A stretch of DNA of 64,000 nt, taken from positions 5,318,001 through 5,382,000 of the forward strand of contig NC_013739.1 in NCBI RefSeq assembly GCF_000025265.1. The letters run 5' to 3'. Origin of the DNA: Conexibacter woesei DSM 14684. GTDB taxonomy: Bacteria; Actinomycetota; Thermoleophilia; Solirubrobacterales; Solirubrobacteraceae. Shown one piece after another: positions 25,104 to 34,228 of this stretch. A program made the translations under genes and the position numbers. Position 1 is the first letter of the stretch. Every line of letters begins with the position of its first letter. The notes below the pieces were generated by a model. The model ran no database searches. It had not been told where the DNA came from and was given only the letters and a program-made list of their open reading frames with translations.

Positions 25104-26017
25104 CACACCTCCCCCAGTCGCGCGCCGAAGCGCTTCTGCAGGCCGTCCGCGATCAGGTTGAGCGAGACGGTCGTCAGCAGGATGCCGATGCCCGGGAGCG
25201 TCGAGATCCACCACGCGTCCTTCAGGTAGCGCTGGCCCTCCAGCATGATCCCGCCCCAGGACGGGGTCGGCGGCTGGATGCCCATGCCGAGATAGGAGAG
25301 CGTCGCCTCGAAGACGATCATCATCGCCATCTGCATCGCGCCGAGCACGAGGATCGGCGGCAGCAGCGACGGCAGCACGTACTTGCGGGCGATCCGCGTG
25401 CGCGAGGCGCCGGCGAGCGTCGCCGCCTTCACGTAGTCCTTCGCGCGCTCCTGCATCGCGGAGCTGCGCACGACACGCGCGAAGGCGGCCCAGCCGGCCA
25501 GCACCATCAGCAGCACGAGCACCGGGATCGACGGCGTCAGCACCGACGTCAGCGCGATCGCCAGCAGCACGTACGGGAACGCCAGCTGGATGTCGACGAG
25601 CCGCATCACGATCGTCTCCGCCCAGCGGCCGCCGAACGCGGCCAGCAGGCCGGCGCTGACGCCGAGCGTCATCGCACCGAGCATGCCGAGGCCGGCGACC
25701 AGCAGCGAGATGCGCATGCCGTAGAGGATCCGCGCGAACAGGTCGCGCCCGAGCGTGTCGGTGCCGAACAGGTGGCCGTCGCTGAGCGGTCTCGCGAGCA
25801 GGTTCGCGATGTCGGGCTGCTTCGGGTCGCCGACGAGCAGCGGGGCGAACAGCGCCAGCAGCACCATCAGGCCGAAGATCGTCGCGCCGATCACGAGGCC
25901 GGCCGGCAGCGGCCGGCGGCGCGCGCCGGCGGCCGAGGCCCCGCGCGCGGGAACCCAGCGGCTCGCCTTCAGCGCGGCGAACGGGCCGCCCTGCGGGACG
26001 GGCATCAGTCTTCTCAT
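25103..26017 (-). CDS. Peptide-type ABC transporter permease (DppC/OppC)
   Basis: A 304-residue membrane protein with an N-terminal cytoplasmic tail, one helix (VIGATIFGLMVLLALFAPLL), the extracytoplasmic segment with HLFGTDTLGRDLFARILYG typical of DppC, and five further helices. The EAA loop is at AATLAGASRTRIARKYVLPS (about residue 205). ATGA overlap with DppB. Confidence 0.95.
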   Translation of the reverse strand: MRRLMPVPQGGPFAALKASRWVPARGASAAGARRRPLPAGLVIGATIFGLMVLLALFAPLLVGDPKQPDIANLLARPLSDGHLFGTDTLGRDLFARILYGMRISLLVAGLGMLGAMTLGVSAGLLAAFGGRWAETIVMRLVDIQLAFPYVLLAIALTSVLTPSIPVLVLLMVLAGWAAFARVVRSSAMQERAKDYVKAATLAGASRTRIARKYVLPSLLPPILVLGAMQMAMMIVFEATLSYLGMGIQPPTPSWGGIMLEGQRYLKDAWWISTLPGIGILLTTVSLNLIADGLQKRFGARLGEV

Positions 26018-26946
26018 GCGGCACGCTCCGCAAGCCGGATGCGCGGGTCGACGAGCCCGTAGAGGAGGTCGACCGCGAGGTTGACGAGGACGAAGATCCC
26101 GGCGGTCACGATCGTGATCCCCTGGATCAGCGGGTAGTCGCGCGAGTCCAGGGCGGTCAGCGCAAGCTGGCCGATGCCGGGGTAGTTGAAGACCGTCTCG
26201 GTCACGATCACGCCGCCGAGCGTGTAGCCCATGTCGACGCCGATCACCGTCAGCAGCGGCAGGAACGCGTTGCGCAGCGCGTAGACGAAGCTGATCCGCC
26301 CCTCGCCGACGCCGAACGCGCGCGCCGCGCCGATGTAGTCCTGCCCGAGCACCTCGCGCATCGAGGCGCGCAGCACCCGCAGCTGCGTCGGCAGCGTCGC
26401 GAGCGCGACGGTCACCGCCGGCAGCACGATCGACTTCCAGCCGGTGTCGCCGGAGGCGGGGAACCAGCCGAGGTGGACCGAGAAGAGCGTGATCAGCATC
26501 AGGCCGACCCAGAACGTCGGGGCCGACTGGCCGAGCATCGAGAGCACGTTCGCGAACCACGCGATCGGCGAGCGCGGGTAGCGCGCCGACAGCACGCCGA
26601 GCACGATCGCGAACGTGATCGCGAGCACGAGCGAGACCGCGGCGAGCTTCAGCGTCGCGGGCAGCCGCTCGCCGATCAGCTCCATCACGGGCTGCTGGTA
26701 GCGGAACGAGATCCCGAGGTCGCCGCTCGGGATGCCCTGCAGGAACTGCCACAGCTGGTGCAGCAGCGGCTTGTCGGTGCCGAACATCTCGCGGTAGCTC
26801 TGGATCACGTCCTGGCGCGCGAAGACCGGGTTGGCGATCTTCGCCGGGTCGCCCGACGTCAGCCGCAGGATCACGAAGACCGTCAGCGTGATCCCCATGA
26901 TCAGGATCAGCGCCTGCAGCAGGCGCGAGCCGATGTAGCGCAGCAT
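26014..26946 (-). CDS. Peptide-type ABC transporter permease (DppB/OppB)
   Basis: A 310-residue, six-helix permease. N-terminal MLRYIGSRLLQALILIMGI and the TFVILRLTSGDPA-like segment are characteristic; the EAA loop is at GAARAFGVGEGRISFVYALR (about residue 205). With DppC it forms the translocation path. It is separated from the upstream methyltransferase gene by two bases, so it is co-transcribed. Confidence 0.95.
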   Translation of the reverse strand: MLRYIGSRLLQALILIMGITLTVFVILRLTSGDPAKIANPVFARQDVIQSYREMFGTDKPLLHQLWQFLQGIPSGDLGISFRYQQPVMELIGERLPATLKLAAVSLVLAITFAIVLGVLSARYPRSPIAWFANVLSMLGQSAPTFWVGLMLITLFSVHLGWFPASGDTGWKSIVLPAVTVALATLPTQLRVLRASMREVLGQDYIGAARAFGVGEGRISFVYALRNAFLPLLTVIGVDMGYTLGGVIVTETVFNYPGIGQLALTALDSRDYPLIQGITIVTAGIFVLVNLAVDLLYGLVDPRIRLAERAA

Positions 26947-26948
26947 CG

Positions 26949-28079
26949 TCAGCTCCCCAGCAGGCGGTGGACGGCGAGGGTGCCGCCGCCGCCCTGCGTC
27001 AGCTGGAGCAGGAACGTGTGATGCGAGGTCAGCTGCTCGGGTGCGCAGAAGCGCTCCCACGCCGCGTACGCGTCCGCCTCCGGCGCGCCCGACAGCTGCC
27101 ACAGCTCACGCAGCGTGACGCCGGCCGACTCGAGGCTCTGGCGATCGGACAGGAACAGCGTCGCACCGAGCGTGCTGTCCGCGAGCTGCTCGCGCAGCCA
27201 GTCGGCGAGCGCCGGCTCGGCCTCGCCGCCGAAGCCTTGGCCGTGCACGAGCGCGCGGCCGCCGGGCGCGAGGTGGCGCTCGACGCCCGCCAGCACGCGC
27301 CGCAGCGCGGCGTCGCCGTCGGGCCCGCCGTCGCCCGCGAGCGGCACCGAGATGCCCTCCGGCGAGGGGACGATCGGCGGGTTGGCGACGATCAAGTCGA
27401 ACGGCTGCTCGCCGGCGACCGGCTCGTAGAGGTCGCCGTCGCGCACGTCGATCCGCTCGCCGAGGCCGTTCAGCAGCACGTTGAAGCGCGCGACCGACGC
27501 GGTCACCGGGTCGAGCTCCACCGCGACGACCTGTGCGGCGTCGGGCAGCGTCGCGAGCAGGCCCGAGCCGGTGCAGAGGTCGAGCACGCGGCCGAGCGGG
27601 CCGCGGTTGGCGACGAACTGCGCCATCCAGTACGAGTCGGGCGCGATCGCGACGAGCGCCTCGCGCTCCTCGTAGCCGCGCAGCCACAGCGGCGGCGAGA
27701 CGACGAAGAAGCGGTTGAGGTGGCAGACGACGACGAAGCGGCTGCGCAGGCGGCCGCCGTCGCGCTCCAGCAGGCCGGCGTCGACGAGGCGGTCGACCGC
27801 GCTCGCGTCGAGCGTCCGCTCGGCCTCGCCGAGGTCGACGGCGGCGCCGAGCGACAGCAGCCGCACGAGCAGCTGCGGCAGCGCCGGCAGGTCGCCGATC
27901 GCGGAGCGGATGCGGTGGCCGCTGAACGGCTCGGCGAACGGGCGCTTGAGCGCGTTGTCGCGCAGCAGCGTCGAGATCTCGGCGTAGTGGCCCTCTTCCA
28001 GCAGCGCACGCAGCAGCTGCGCGGCGTCGGCGTCGGCGTTGACGCCGGGGGCGCGGGTGTCGGCGGTCGGCGGTCGCAT
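26949..28079 (-). CDS. SAM-dependent methyltransferase (HemK/RlmG-like, NPPI motif)
   Basis: A 376-residue protein. An N-terminal helical domain (about 1-130) is followed by a Rossmann methyltransferase domain with SAM loop VLDLCTGSGLLA (about residue 163), acidic VAVELDP, and catalytic-type IVANPPIVPSP (about 228), the (N/D)PP(Y/F/I) motif of amino-methylating enzymes. It sits between the binding protein and the permease genes of the importer with two-base gaps, an odd place for a housekeeping methylase. It may modify the substrate or be a passenger. Start 28079 is chosen because it lies directly behind the binding-protein stop with GAAGGCG upstream. Confidence 0.82.
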   Translation of the reverse strand: MRPPTADTRAPGVNADADAAQLLRALLEEGHYAEISTLLRDNALKRPFAEPFSGHRIRSAIGDLPALPQLLVRLLSLGAAVDLGEAERTLDASAVDRLVDAGLLERDGGRLRSRFVVVCHLNRFFVVSPPLWLRGYEEREALVAIAPDSYWMAQFVANRGPLGRVLDLCTGSGLLATLPDAAQVVAVELDPVTASVARFNVLLNGLGERIDVRDGDLYEPVAGEQPFDLIVANPPIVPSPEGISVPLAGDGGPDGDAALRRVLAGVERHLAPGGRALVHGQGFGGEAEPALADWLREQLADSTLGATLFLSDRQSLESAGVTLRELWQLSGAPEADAYAAWERFCAPEQLTSHHTFLLQLTQGGGGTLAVHRLLGS

Positions 28080-28081
28080 CG

Positions 28082-29626
28082 CTACGCCTTCGTCGCCTTC
28101 CACAGCAGCGGCTCGCCTTCGAGCGGCGTGCGCTGATAGCCCTGGACACGGCGACTGACGGCCGTATACCAGACGTCGTCGGACACGTAGATCATCACTT
28201 GGTTCTCCCAGAGGTACTGCGCCGCCTGGTTGACGGCGGCGAGGCGGGCCTTGCCGGAGGTCTGCCGCTCACGCTCGATCAGCTCGGTGATCTTGTGGTC
28301 GTCGAGGTGCATCGACTCCTGCGCGACGACCGGCCGGAAGAACGTCAGCAGGTGGTCGGGGTCGCGCGAAGTGGCGCCGATCGCATTGAACGAGAGGGCG
28401 TAGCGATTGAAGGAGCTGCGGAACTGACCGCTCTCCAGCACGTCGAGGTCGACGGCGATCCCGACCTCTTGGAGCGAGCGCCGGACGAGCTGGTCGATCT
28501 CGAGCTGGTGGGCGAAGAGGTTGGCGGAGGCGAGCGAGAGCCGCAGGCCGTCCGCGTGGCCGGCCTCGGCGAGCAGCTCGCGCGCCTTTGCCGGGTTGTA
28601 CTCCAGCTCCGATCTGCCGGGCTGGAAGCCGATCGACGACGACGGCAGCGCCGAGACGGCCGGCTCGCCGAGCTTGAGGATCCGCTTGGCGATCGCGCGG
28701 CGGTCGATCGCGTGGGCGATCGCGCGGCGCACGCGCGTGTCACGCAGGGGGCCGTCGTGCTGGGGGATGTAGATGAACTGGCTCGCCGGCCCCATCGTCG
28801 TGACGTCGAACGCGTCGTCGCCCGCGATCGCGTCGAGCACGATCGAGCTGGCGCGCGTGTGGATGTCGATGCGCCCGGACAGCAGCGCCTCCAGCCGCTC
28901 GCGCGGATCCTCGATGTAGTGCAGCTCGACCGCGGCGACGCCGGGCGCGCCGCGCCAGTGCGCCGGGTTCGCGGTCAGCCGCACGACGCCGCCGTCGGAG
29001 CCGGCGAACACGAACGGCCCGCTGCCGAGCGGCCGCTGCGCGAAGCGCGCGGGGTCCTCGGCGTCGGCGACGGGCACGATCGCGGCGATCGCGAGCGCGC
29101 GCTCGATCGGCCCGAACGGCTTCGGCGTGACGATCTCCAGCAGGTGGTCGCCGAGCACCTCGACGCGCAGGCCCGGGACGACCTTGCCGGACAGCACCAG
29201 GCGCGACAGCGGATCGCCGATCCGCTCCAGGCTGGCGCGCACGTCGCGCGCGGTCAGCGGCGTGCCGTCGGAGAAGACGACGCCGGGCCGCAGCTCGACG
29301 CGCAGGCGCGTCGGCGCGGTGCGGAACCACTTGCGCGCGAGCCGGCCGACGACGCGGCCGTCGGCGTCGTAGGAGACCAGCGTGTCGTAGACGAGCGACC
29401 AGATCTGGTTGTCGGCGAGCCCGAGCGCGGCATGGGGGTCCCAATGCTCGGACGTAGGCGGCTCGGCGTTGCCGATCGCGATCGTCGTTCTCTGCTCCCG
29501 TGCGGACACTGCCGGCACAGTCTTGGCCGATCGCGGCCGGGCGGCAATCGACGTCTGGTCCGAGTTGCCGTTGCCGCTTTCGCCACCGCGTCGGTGGCGG
29601 TCTCCGAGCGGATCGGTTTTCCTCAC
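28082..29626 (-). CDS. ABC transporter substrate-binding protein, family 5, lacking a recognisable signal peptide
   Basis: About 514 residues from GTG 29626 (GTG 29518 is an alternative). From IAIGNAEPPTSEHWDPH onward it is a full SBP_bac_5 domain, clearly paralogous to the protein encoded at 31206-32786 (WDPHAALGLADNQIWSLVYD against WDPHAAFGLADYQTWSLVYD). Unlike that paralog it has neither Tat nor Sec signal nor lipobox: the N-terminal stretch is hydrophilic (RKTDPLGDRHRRGGESGNGN). No hydrophobic stretch is visible in the other two frames. It could be cytoplasmic, mis-started, or a decaying duplicate. Unlike its paralog it has almost no AGA arginine codons. First gene of the 14-gene operon. 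Confidence 0.8.
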   Translation of the reverse strand: MRKTDPLGDRHRRGGESGNGNSDQTSIAARPRSAKTVPAVSAREQRTTIAIGNAEPPTSEHWDPHAALGLADNQIWSLVYDTLVSYDADGRVVGRLARKWFRTAPTRLRVELRPGVVFSDGTPLTARDVRASLERIGDPLSRLVLSGKVVPGLRVEVLGDHLLEIVTPKPFGPIERALAIAAIVPVADAEDPARFAQRPLGSGPFVFAGSDGGVVRLTANPAHWRGAPGVAAVELHYIEDPRERLEALLSGRIDIHTRASSIVLDAIAGDDAFDVTTMGPASQFIYIPQHDGPLRDTRVRRAIAHAIDRRAIAKRILKLGEPAVSALPSSSIGFQPGRSELEYNPAKARELLAEAGHADGLRLSLASANLFAHQLEIDQLVRRSLQEVGIAVDLDVLESGQFRSSFNRYALSFNAIGATSRDPDHLLTFFRPVVAQESMHLDDHKITELIERERQTSGKARLAAVNQAAQYLWENQVMIYVSDDVWYTAVSRRVQGYQRTPLEGEPLLWKATKA

Positions 29627-29661
29627 GTGATGCTTCGGCGCCAGGTCGCGTCCCGAGAGAG

Positions 29662-31194
29662 ATGACGCACCGATCCGCCAGTAGAGTCGGCCGCGTCGCA
29701 CCCGGGCTTCATGCAGTGCTGTCGATCACGGACATCGTCGAGTTGCCCGGCCTCGAGATCCGTCTCGTCGCCGGTCACGTCGGCGACCGCAACGCGATCC
29801 GCTGGCTGCACATCTCCGAGCTGGAGGACCCGACGCCGGAGCTGGACGGCGGCGAGCTGCTACTGACCGGCGGCCTCGGGCTCGGCGCGACCGCCGCCTC
29901 GCAGCGCCGTTACGTCCGCCGCCTCGCCGAGCACGGCGCCGCGGGCCTGGGGATCGCCGTCGGCGAAGCGCTGCCGCAGATCCCCGCCGCCGTCGTCGCC
30001 GAGGCCGACGCGCTCGGCTTTCCCGTCCTGCTGGTGCCGGCGAGCACGCCGTTCAACACGCTCACGAAGCTGACGCTCCCGCAGCTCGCTGCCGACCCAG
30101 TCGCGCAGGCGCTGGAGGTCCACGAGCAGCTGATCGAGACGGTCCTCGGCGGCGGCGGGCCGCGCGACCTGCTGCGGATCCTCGGCGGGACGCTCGGCGG
30201 CACGCTGGTGCTCTCCGACGATCACGGCACGATCGCCGAGCACCACTCGGGCGAGCACCACAGCGGCGAGCGCCACGAGCTGGGCGACGACGCGCTCGCA
30301 CTCCCGATCGGCGACGGACCGGGCGCCGCGACGCTGCGCGCCGCGCGCGAGGAGCGGCCGTTCGGCGACTACGAGCGGCTCGTGCTGCGCCACGGCCAGA
30401 ACGCGCTCGCGCTGGAGCTGGCGCGCCGCCAGGCGGTGCTCGCGGCCGAGCTGCGGCTCGCCGGCGACCTCTTCGACGACCTCGAGCAGGAGCGCCTGGA
30501 CTTGCGCGAGACCGCGCGCCGGCTGGCCGCGTTCGGGCTCGACGCGAACCGCAGCCACGCGGCGCTGCTGGGGGTTCCGGGCGGTGACGCCAACGCGGCG
30601 CTGCTGCGCGACCTGATCGCCCGCCACCTCGACCGCCAGGCGATCAGCCACCTGTCGGCCGCGCGCCACAACGGCGTCGCGTTCCTCGTCAACGCGCCGA
30701 GCGAGGAGGCGCTGTTCGCGCTCGCCGAGGCGCTCGTGCGCGCGGCGCCGGGGATGCGCGTCGCGGTCGGCCGCTCGGCCAACGGGCTCGGCCTCGGCCG
30801 CAGCCTGCTGGAGGCGCGCGCCGCGCTCGACGCCTCCGGCGCCGCCGTCGTCTCCTACCGCGACCTCAGCTCGTTCGAGCTGCTGCTGAGCGTGCCGGTG
30901 CCTGTGCTGGAGGCGTACGTCGATCGCGTGCTCGGCCCGACCGCCTCCAACGGCTGGCTCGTCGAGACGCTGAGCGTGCTGCTGGAGTCCGGCTGCCGCT
31001 GGAAGGACGCCGCCGAGCAGCTCGGCGTCCACCGGCACACGCTGCGCTACCGCATGGACCGCCTGCAGGAGCAGACCGGGCGCCATCCCGACCAGCCCGG
31101 CCAGCGGATGGAGCTGTGGCTGGCGGTGAAGGCGATCCAGGCGATAGCGATGCGCGGCGGCGGCTCGTACGAGCCGCGCACCGATCGCGTCTGA
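29662..31194 (+). CDS. PucR-family transcriptional regulator
   Basis: A 510-residue regulator. It has an N-terminal purine-catabolism PucR domain (ITDIVELPGLEIRLVAGH through about residue 140), a central GGDEF-like region, and a C-terminal Fis-like HTH (WKDAAEQLGVHRHTLRYRMD, about residue 447). PucR proteins sense nitrogen-compound intermediates and switch catabolic genes. It is divergent from the 14-gene operon with only 35 bases between predicted starts, so the control region must overlap one of the genes. A GTG at 29716 would shorten it by 18 residues and enlarge the intergenic space. Confidence 0.9.
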   Translation: MTHRSASRVGRVAPGLHAVLSITDIVELPGLEIRLVAGHVGDRNAIRWLHISELEDPTPELDGGELLLTGGLGLGATAASQRRYVRRLAEHGAAGLGIAVGEALPQIPAAVVAEADALGFPVLLVPASTPFNTLTKLTLPQLAADPVAQALEVHEQLIETVLGGGGPRDLLRILGGTLGGTLVLSDDHGTIAEHHSGEHHSGERHELGDDALALPIGDGPGAATLRAAREERPFGDYERLVLRHGQNALALELARRQAVLAAELRLAGDLFDDLEQERLDLRETARRLAAFGLDANRSHAALLGVPGGDANAALLRDLIARHLDRQAISHLSAARHNGVAFLVNAPSEEALFALAEALVRAAPGMRVAVGRSANGLGLGRSLLEARAALDASGAAVVSYRDLSSFELLLSVPVPVLEAYVDRVLGPTASNGWLVETLSVLLESGCRWKDAAEQLGVHRHTLRYRMDRLQEQTGRHPDQPGQRMELWLAVKAIQAIAMRGGGSYEPRTDRV

Positions 31195-31205
31195 GCCGTT
31201 GCGGG

Positions 31206-32786
31206 CTACGCCGCCTTCGCTCTCCACAGCAGCGGCTCGCCCTCGACGGTCGAGCGCTCGTAGCCGCTGACGCGTCTGTTGACGACCGTGTACCAGATGT
31301 CGTCGGTGAGGTAGACGAGGATCTGGTTCTCCCACAGGTATCTCGCGGCGGCGTCGATCGTCGCCTGCCGTCTGGCGCCGATCGTGCGGCGCTGCGCCTC
31401 GACCAGCGGCATGAAGTCGGCCGAGTCCCACTTCAGGACCTCTCTGGCGATCGACGGCCGGAAGAACGAGAAGATGAAGTTCGGGTCGCCCGGCGTGTCG
31501 AGCGCGTTCATCGACAGCGCGTACTGCGAGAAGTTCGAGCGGAACGTGCCGCTCTCCAGCTTCTTGATGTCGACGGTGATGCCGACCTGCTCCAGCGACG
31601 CCTTCACGAGCTGGTCGACCTGCTCCTGGTGGGCGAAGACGCTGGCCGAGGCGAGCGTGATCGACAGGCCGCCGTCGTGGCCGGCCTCCTTCAGCAGCGA
31701 TCTCGCGCGCTCCAGGTCGAGGTCGAATCTCGGCTCCATCGGTCTGAAGCCCTTCGACGCCGCGGGCAGCGAGGAGAGCGCCGGCGGGCAGATTCTCATG
31801 ATGCTCTCGGCGATCTGCTGACGCGGGATCGCGTAGGCGATCGCCTGCCGCACGCGGACGTCTCTGAGCGCCGTGTCGAACTGCGGGATGTAGAAGAAGT
31901 TCGACGCCGGACTGGTGTCGTTGACGTAGAAGTCGTCGTTGCCTCTGACCTCGTCGAGCACGATCGAGTCGGCGCGCGTGTAGATGTCGATCTGGCCGGT
32001 CAGCAGCGCGTTCATGCGCGCGCTCGGGTCCTGGACGTAGGACAGCACGACGCCGTCGGAGCCCGGCTTGCCGCGCCAGTATCTGGGGTTCGCCTTCAGT
32101 CTGATGCTGTTGTTGCGGTACTCGACGAACGTGTACGGACCGCTGCCGAGCGGGCGGCGCTTGAACGCCTCCGGTCTCGCCGCGTCTCTGCGCGAGACGA
32201 TCGAGACGACGACGAGCGCGCCCTCCAGCGGGCCGAACGGCTCGGGCGTGACGATGTCCAGCTCGTGCTCGCCGCGGACCTCGACCTTCGCGCCTTCGGG
32301 CAGCTTCGACGCGAGCGCCAGCTCCGACTGCGGCGCGGAGATGCGCTCGATCGACGCCTTCACGTCCTCGGCGCCGAGCGGGCTGCCGTCGCTGAAGTGG
32401 ACGTCTCTGTGGATCACGATCCGCAGGCGCGTCGGCGACAGCCGCTTCCACGACTTCGCCAGCTGGCCGACGAGCTCTCCGGCGCTGTCGTACGCGAGCA
32501 GCGTGTCGTAGACGAGCGACCAGGTCTGGTAGTCCGCGAGGCCGAACGCCGCGTGCGGGTCCCATTGGGCCGACGTCGGCGGCTCCGCGTTGCCGATCCG
32601 GATCGTCCCCCCGCTCCCCCCGCCGGAGCCGTCGGCGGGCGTCGTGCCCGCGCTCGTCGACCCGTCGCTGGACGAGTCGCCGCCGCATCCGGCGAGGACG
32701 GTCGCGAGGCCGCCTCCGAGCAGGCCCGCTGCCGCGCCGTATCTGATGCCGGTCTCCGAGAACTCACGCCGGGTGAGGTGTTTCAC
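31206..32786 (-). CDS. ABC transporter substrate-binding lipoprotein, family 5 (Tat-exported)
   Basis: A 526-residue binding protein. GTG 32786 opens a Tat signal (TRREFSE) followed by a hydrophobic stretch ending in lipobox VLAGC; a Ser/Gly/Asp linker then leads to the SBP_bac_5 domain. It is convergent with pucR (11 bases apart). It is the probable working receptor of the DppBCDF-like importer encoded in the adjacent operon and is paralogous to the signal-less protein encoded there. About 16 of its arginines are encoded by AGA, against two or so in the paralog. Confidence 0.92.
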   Translation of the reverse strand: MKHLTRREFSETGIRYGAAAGLLGGGLATVLAGCGGDSSSDGSTSAGTTPADGSGGGSGGTIRIGNAEPPTSAQWDPHAAFGLADYQTWSLVYDTLLAYDSAGELVGQLAKSWKRLSPTRLRIVIHRDVHFSDGSPLGAEDVKASIERISAPQSELALASKLPEGAKVEVRGEHELDIVTPEPFGPLEGALVVVSIVSRRDAARPEAFKRRPLGSGPYTFVEYRNNSIRLKANPRYWRGKPGSDGVVLSYVQDPSARMNALLTGQIDIYTRADSIVLDEVRGNDDFYVNDTSPASNFFYIPQFDTALRDVRVRQAIAYAIPRQQIAESIMRICPPALSSLPAASKGFRPMEPRFDLDLERARSLLKEAGHDGGLSITLASASVFAHQEQVDQLVKASLEQVGITVDIKKLESGTFRSNFSQYALSMNALDTPGDPNFIFSFFRPSIAREVLKWDSADFMPLVEAQRRTIGARRQATIDAAARYLWENQILVYLTDDIWYTVVNRRVSGYERSTVEGEPLLWRAKAA

Positions 32787-32952
32787 GCTGTGCCTCTCTT
32801 CTCTCTCCGTTGCCGCGCTGCCGCGGCGCTGGAGCAAGTTTTCAGCGGCCCGCCGCGGGCACCAACCGCCGCGGGGTCGGAACTGCATGACCCGCTTTCG
32901 CCGCCAGGTCCATGTGGGCCGCACGCCGGCTCAGCGCGGCGGCGCGGCGGCG

Positions 32953-34065
32953 TCAGGTCCGGCGCGTCGCAGCCTCGGCCGCGGCGGCCAGCTCGTCTGC
33001 GGCTGCCGCGAACGCCTCGGCGAGCGGGCGGCCGGCGGGGCCGAGCGGGCGCACGTCGCGCGCGCCGCGGCGCCGCAGCTCGACGGCGGCCTCGTCGATG
33101 ACGCGGCCGCCGAAGACCTCGACCGGGACGCCGGCCTTGGCGCAGTGCGCGACGACGGCGGCGACCGCCTTGCCCTGGAGCGTCGAGGCGTCGACCGATC
33201 CCTCGGCGGTCAGCACGAGGTCGGCCTCGGCCAGCAGCGTGTCGAAGCCGGTCAGCTCCAGCACGGCGTCGGCGCCCGCGACGGTGCGCGCGCCGATCGC
33301 CTGGAAGGCGGCGCCGAGGCCGCCGGCCGCGCCGGCGCCGGGCGTCGCGGGGTCGATCCCGAGCGCGTCGGCCCAGCGCGTGAGGGCGCTGTCGAGCGCG
33401 GCGATCTGCTCCGGCGTGGCGCCCTTCTGCGGGCCGAAGCGGTGCGCGGCGCCGTCGGGCCCGGTCAGCGGCGCGGCGACGTCCACCAGCAGCTCGATCT
33501 CGACGCCGGCGAGGCGCGGGTCGAGGTCGCTGCGGTCGATCTCCGGCGCGGCGAGCAGACCGGCGCCGTCGCGCGGGCAGCGCGCGCCGAGCGCCTGCAG
33601 CGCACCCGCGCCGCCGTCGACCGTCGCGACCCCTCCGACGGCGATCAGGATCCGCCGCGCGCCGCGGTCGAGCGCCGCGCGCACCAGCTCGCCGGCACCG
33701 TAGGACGACGCCCGCTCGACGTCGCGCTCGTGCTCGGCGAGCGCGTGCAGCGGCACCGCCTCGGCGGCCTCGACCAGAAACGTCCCCCCGGCGGCCGTGG
33801 CCGGGTCGGGCGCGTCGGCCAGCTCCAGCAGCCGCGCGCTGCGCGGGCGGCCGAGCGCGTCCTCGACGGTCAGCTCGTGGACGGTCGCGCCGTCGAGGAA
33901 CGCGTCGAGCGTTCCCTCGCCGCCGTCGGCGATCGGCAGCTCGTGCGGCACTCCGCCGGCCGCTCGCGCGCCCTCCGCGAGCGCGTGCGCCGCGCCGCGC
34001 GCGTCGAGCGCGCCGCGCAGCTTGTCCGGGGCGCAGAGCACCCGTGGTCCAGTCCGTTCGGTCAC
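32953..34065 (-). CDS. Glycerate kinase (GlxK/GarK family)
   Basis: A 370-residue glycerate 2-kinase that makes 2-phosphoglycerate from D-glycerate. Signatures are CAPDKLRGALDARGAAHA (residues about 11-28), PIADGGEGTLDA (about 44), GVATVDGGAGALQALGA (about 140) and a GAAGGLGAA loop (about 240). GTG 34065 is eight bases after a TAGGGT box, so it is near-leaderless. It lies upstream of the second binding-protein gene in the same direction. It gives the catabolic region an exit into glycolysis together with the hydroxyacid dehydrogenase. Confidence 0.93.
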   Translation of the reverse strand: MTERTGPRVLCAPDKLRGALDARGAAHALAEGARAAGGVPHELPIADGGEGTLDAFLDGATVHELTVEDALGRPRSARLLELADAPDPATAAGGTFLVEAAEAVPLHALAEHERDVERASSYGAGELVRAALDRGARRILIAVGGVATVDGGAGALQALGARCPRDGAGLLAAPEIDRSDLDPRLAGVEIELLVDVAAPLTGPDGAAHRFGPQKGATPEQIAALDSALTRWADALGIDPATPGAGAAGGLGAAFQAIGARTVAGADAVLELTGFDTLLAEADLVLTAEGSVDASTLQGKAVAAVVAHCAKAGVPVEVFGGRVIDEAAVELRRRGARDVRPLGPAGRPLAEAFAAAADELAAAAEAATRRT

Positions 34066-34149
34066 GGCCGGCCACCCTACACGCGGCCCGCCGCGCGCCG
34101 CTGCCCGAGAGGCGCCGGCGGCTGGCGCCGCGCCGATTTACCCCGAACC

Positions 34150-34179
34150 TTGATCCGCAAACCTGAGAATTGCTAATCT
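34150..34179 (+). promoter_or_regulatory. Promoter of the pst operon
   Basis: TTGATC (34150-34155), 18-base spacer and TAATCT (34174-34179), about 50 bases before the pstS start. Two AACCT copies (34146, 34160) flank the -35 but are 14 bases apart, not the 11 of known actinobacterial Pho boxes, so PhoP control is only a possibility. Confidence 0.5.
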
Positions 34180-34228
34180 CCACCAAACCGATCGGATTAA
34201 CACGGAATCTTGTCAGAAAAGGGGTTGC

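Noticed and set aside
34146-34164. AACCT direct repeats as a Pho box
   Set aside because: Spacing of 14 bases does not match the 11-base period of known actinobacterial PhoP sites and only five bases are repeated.
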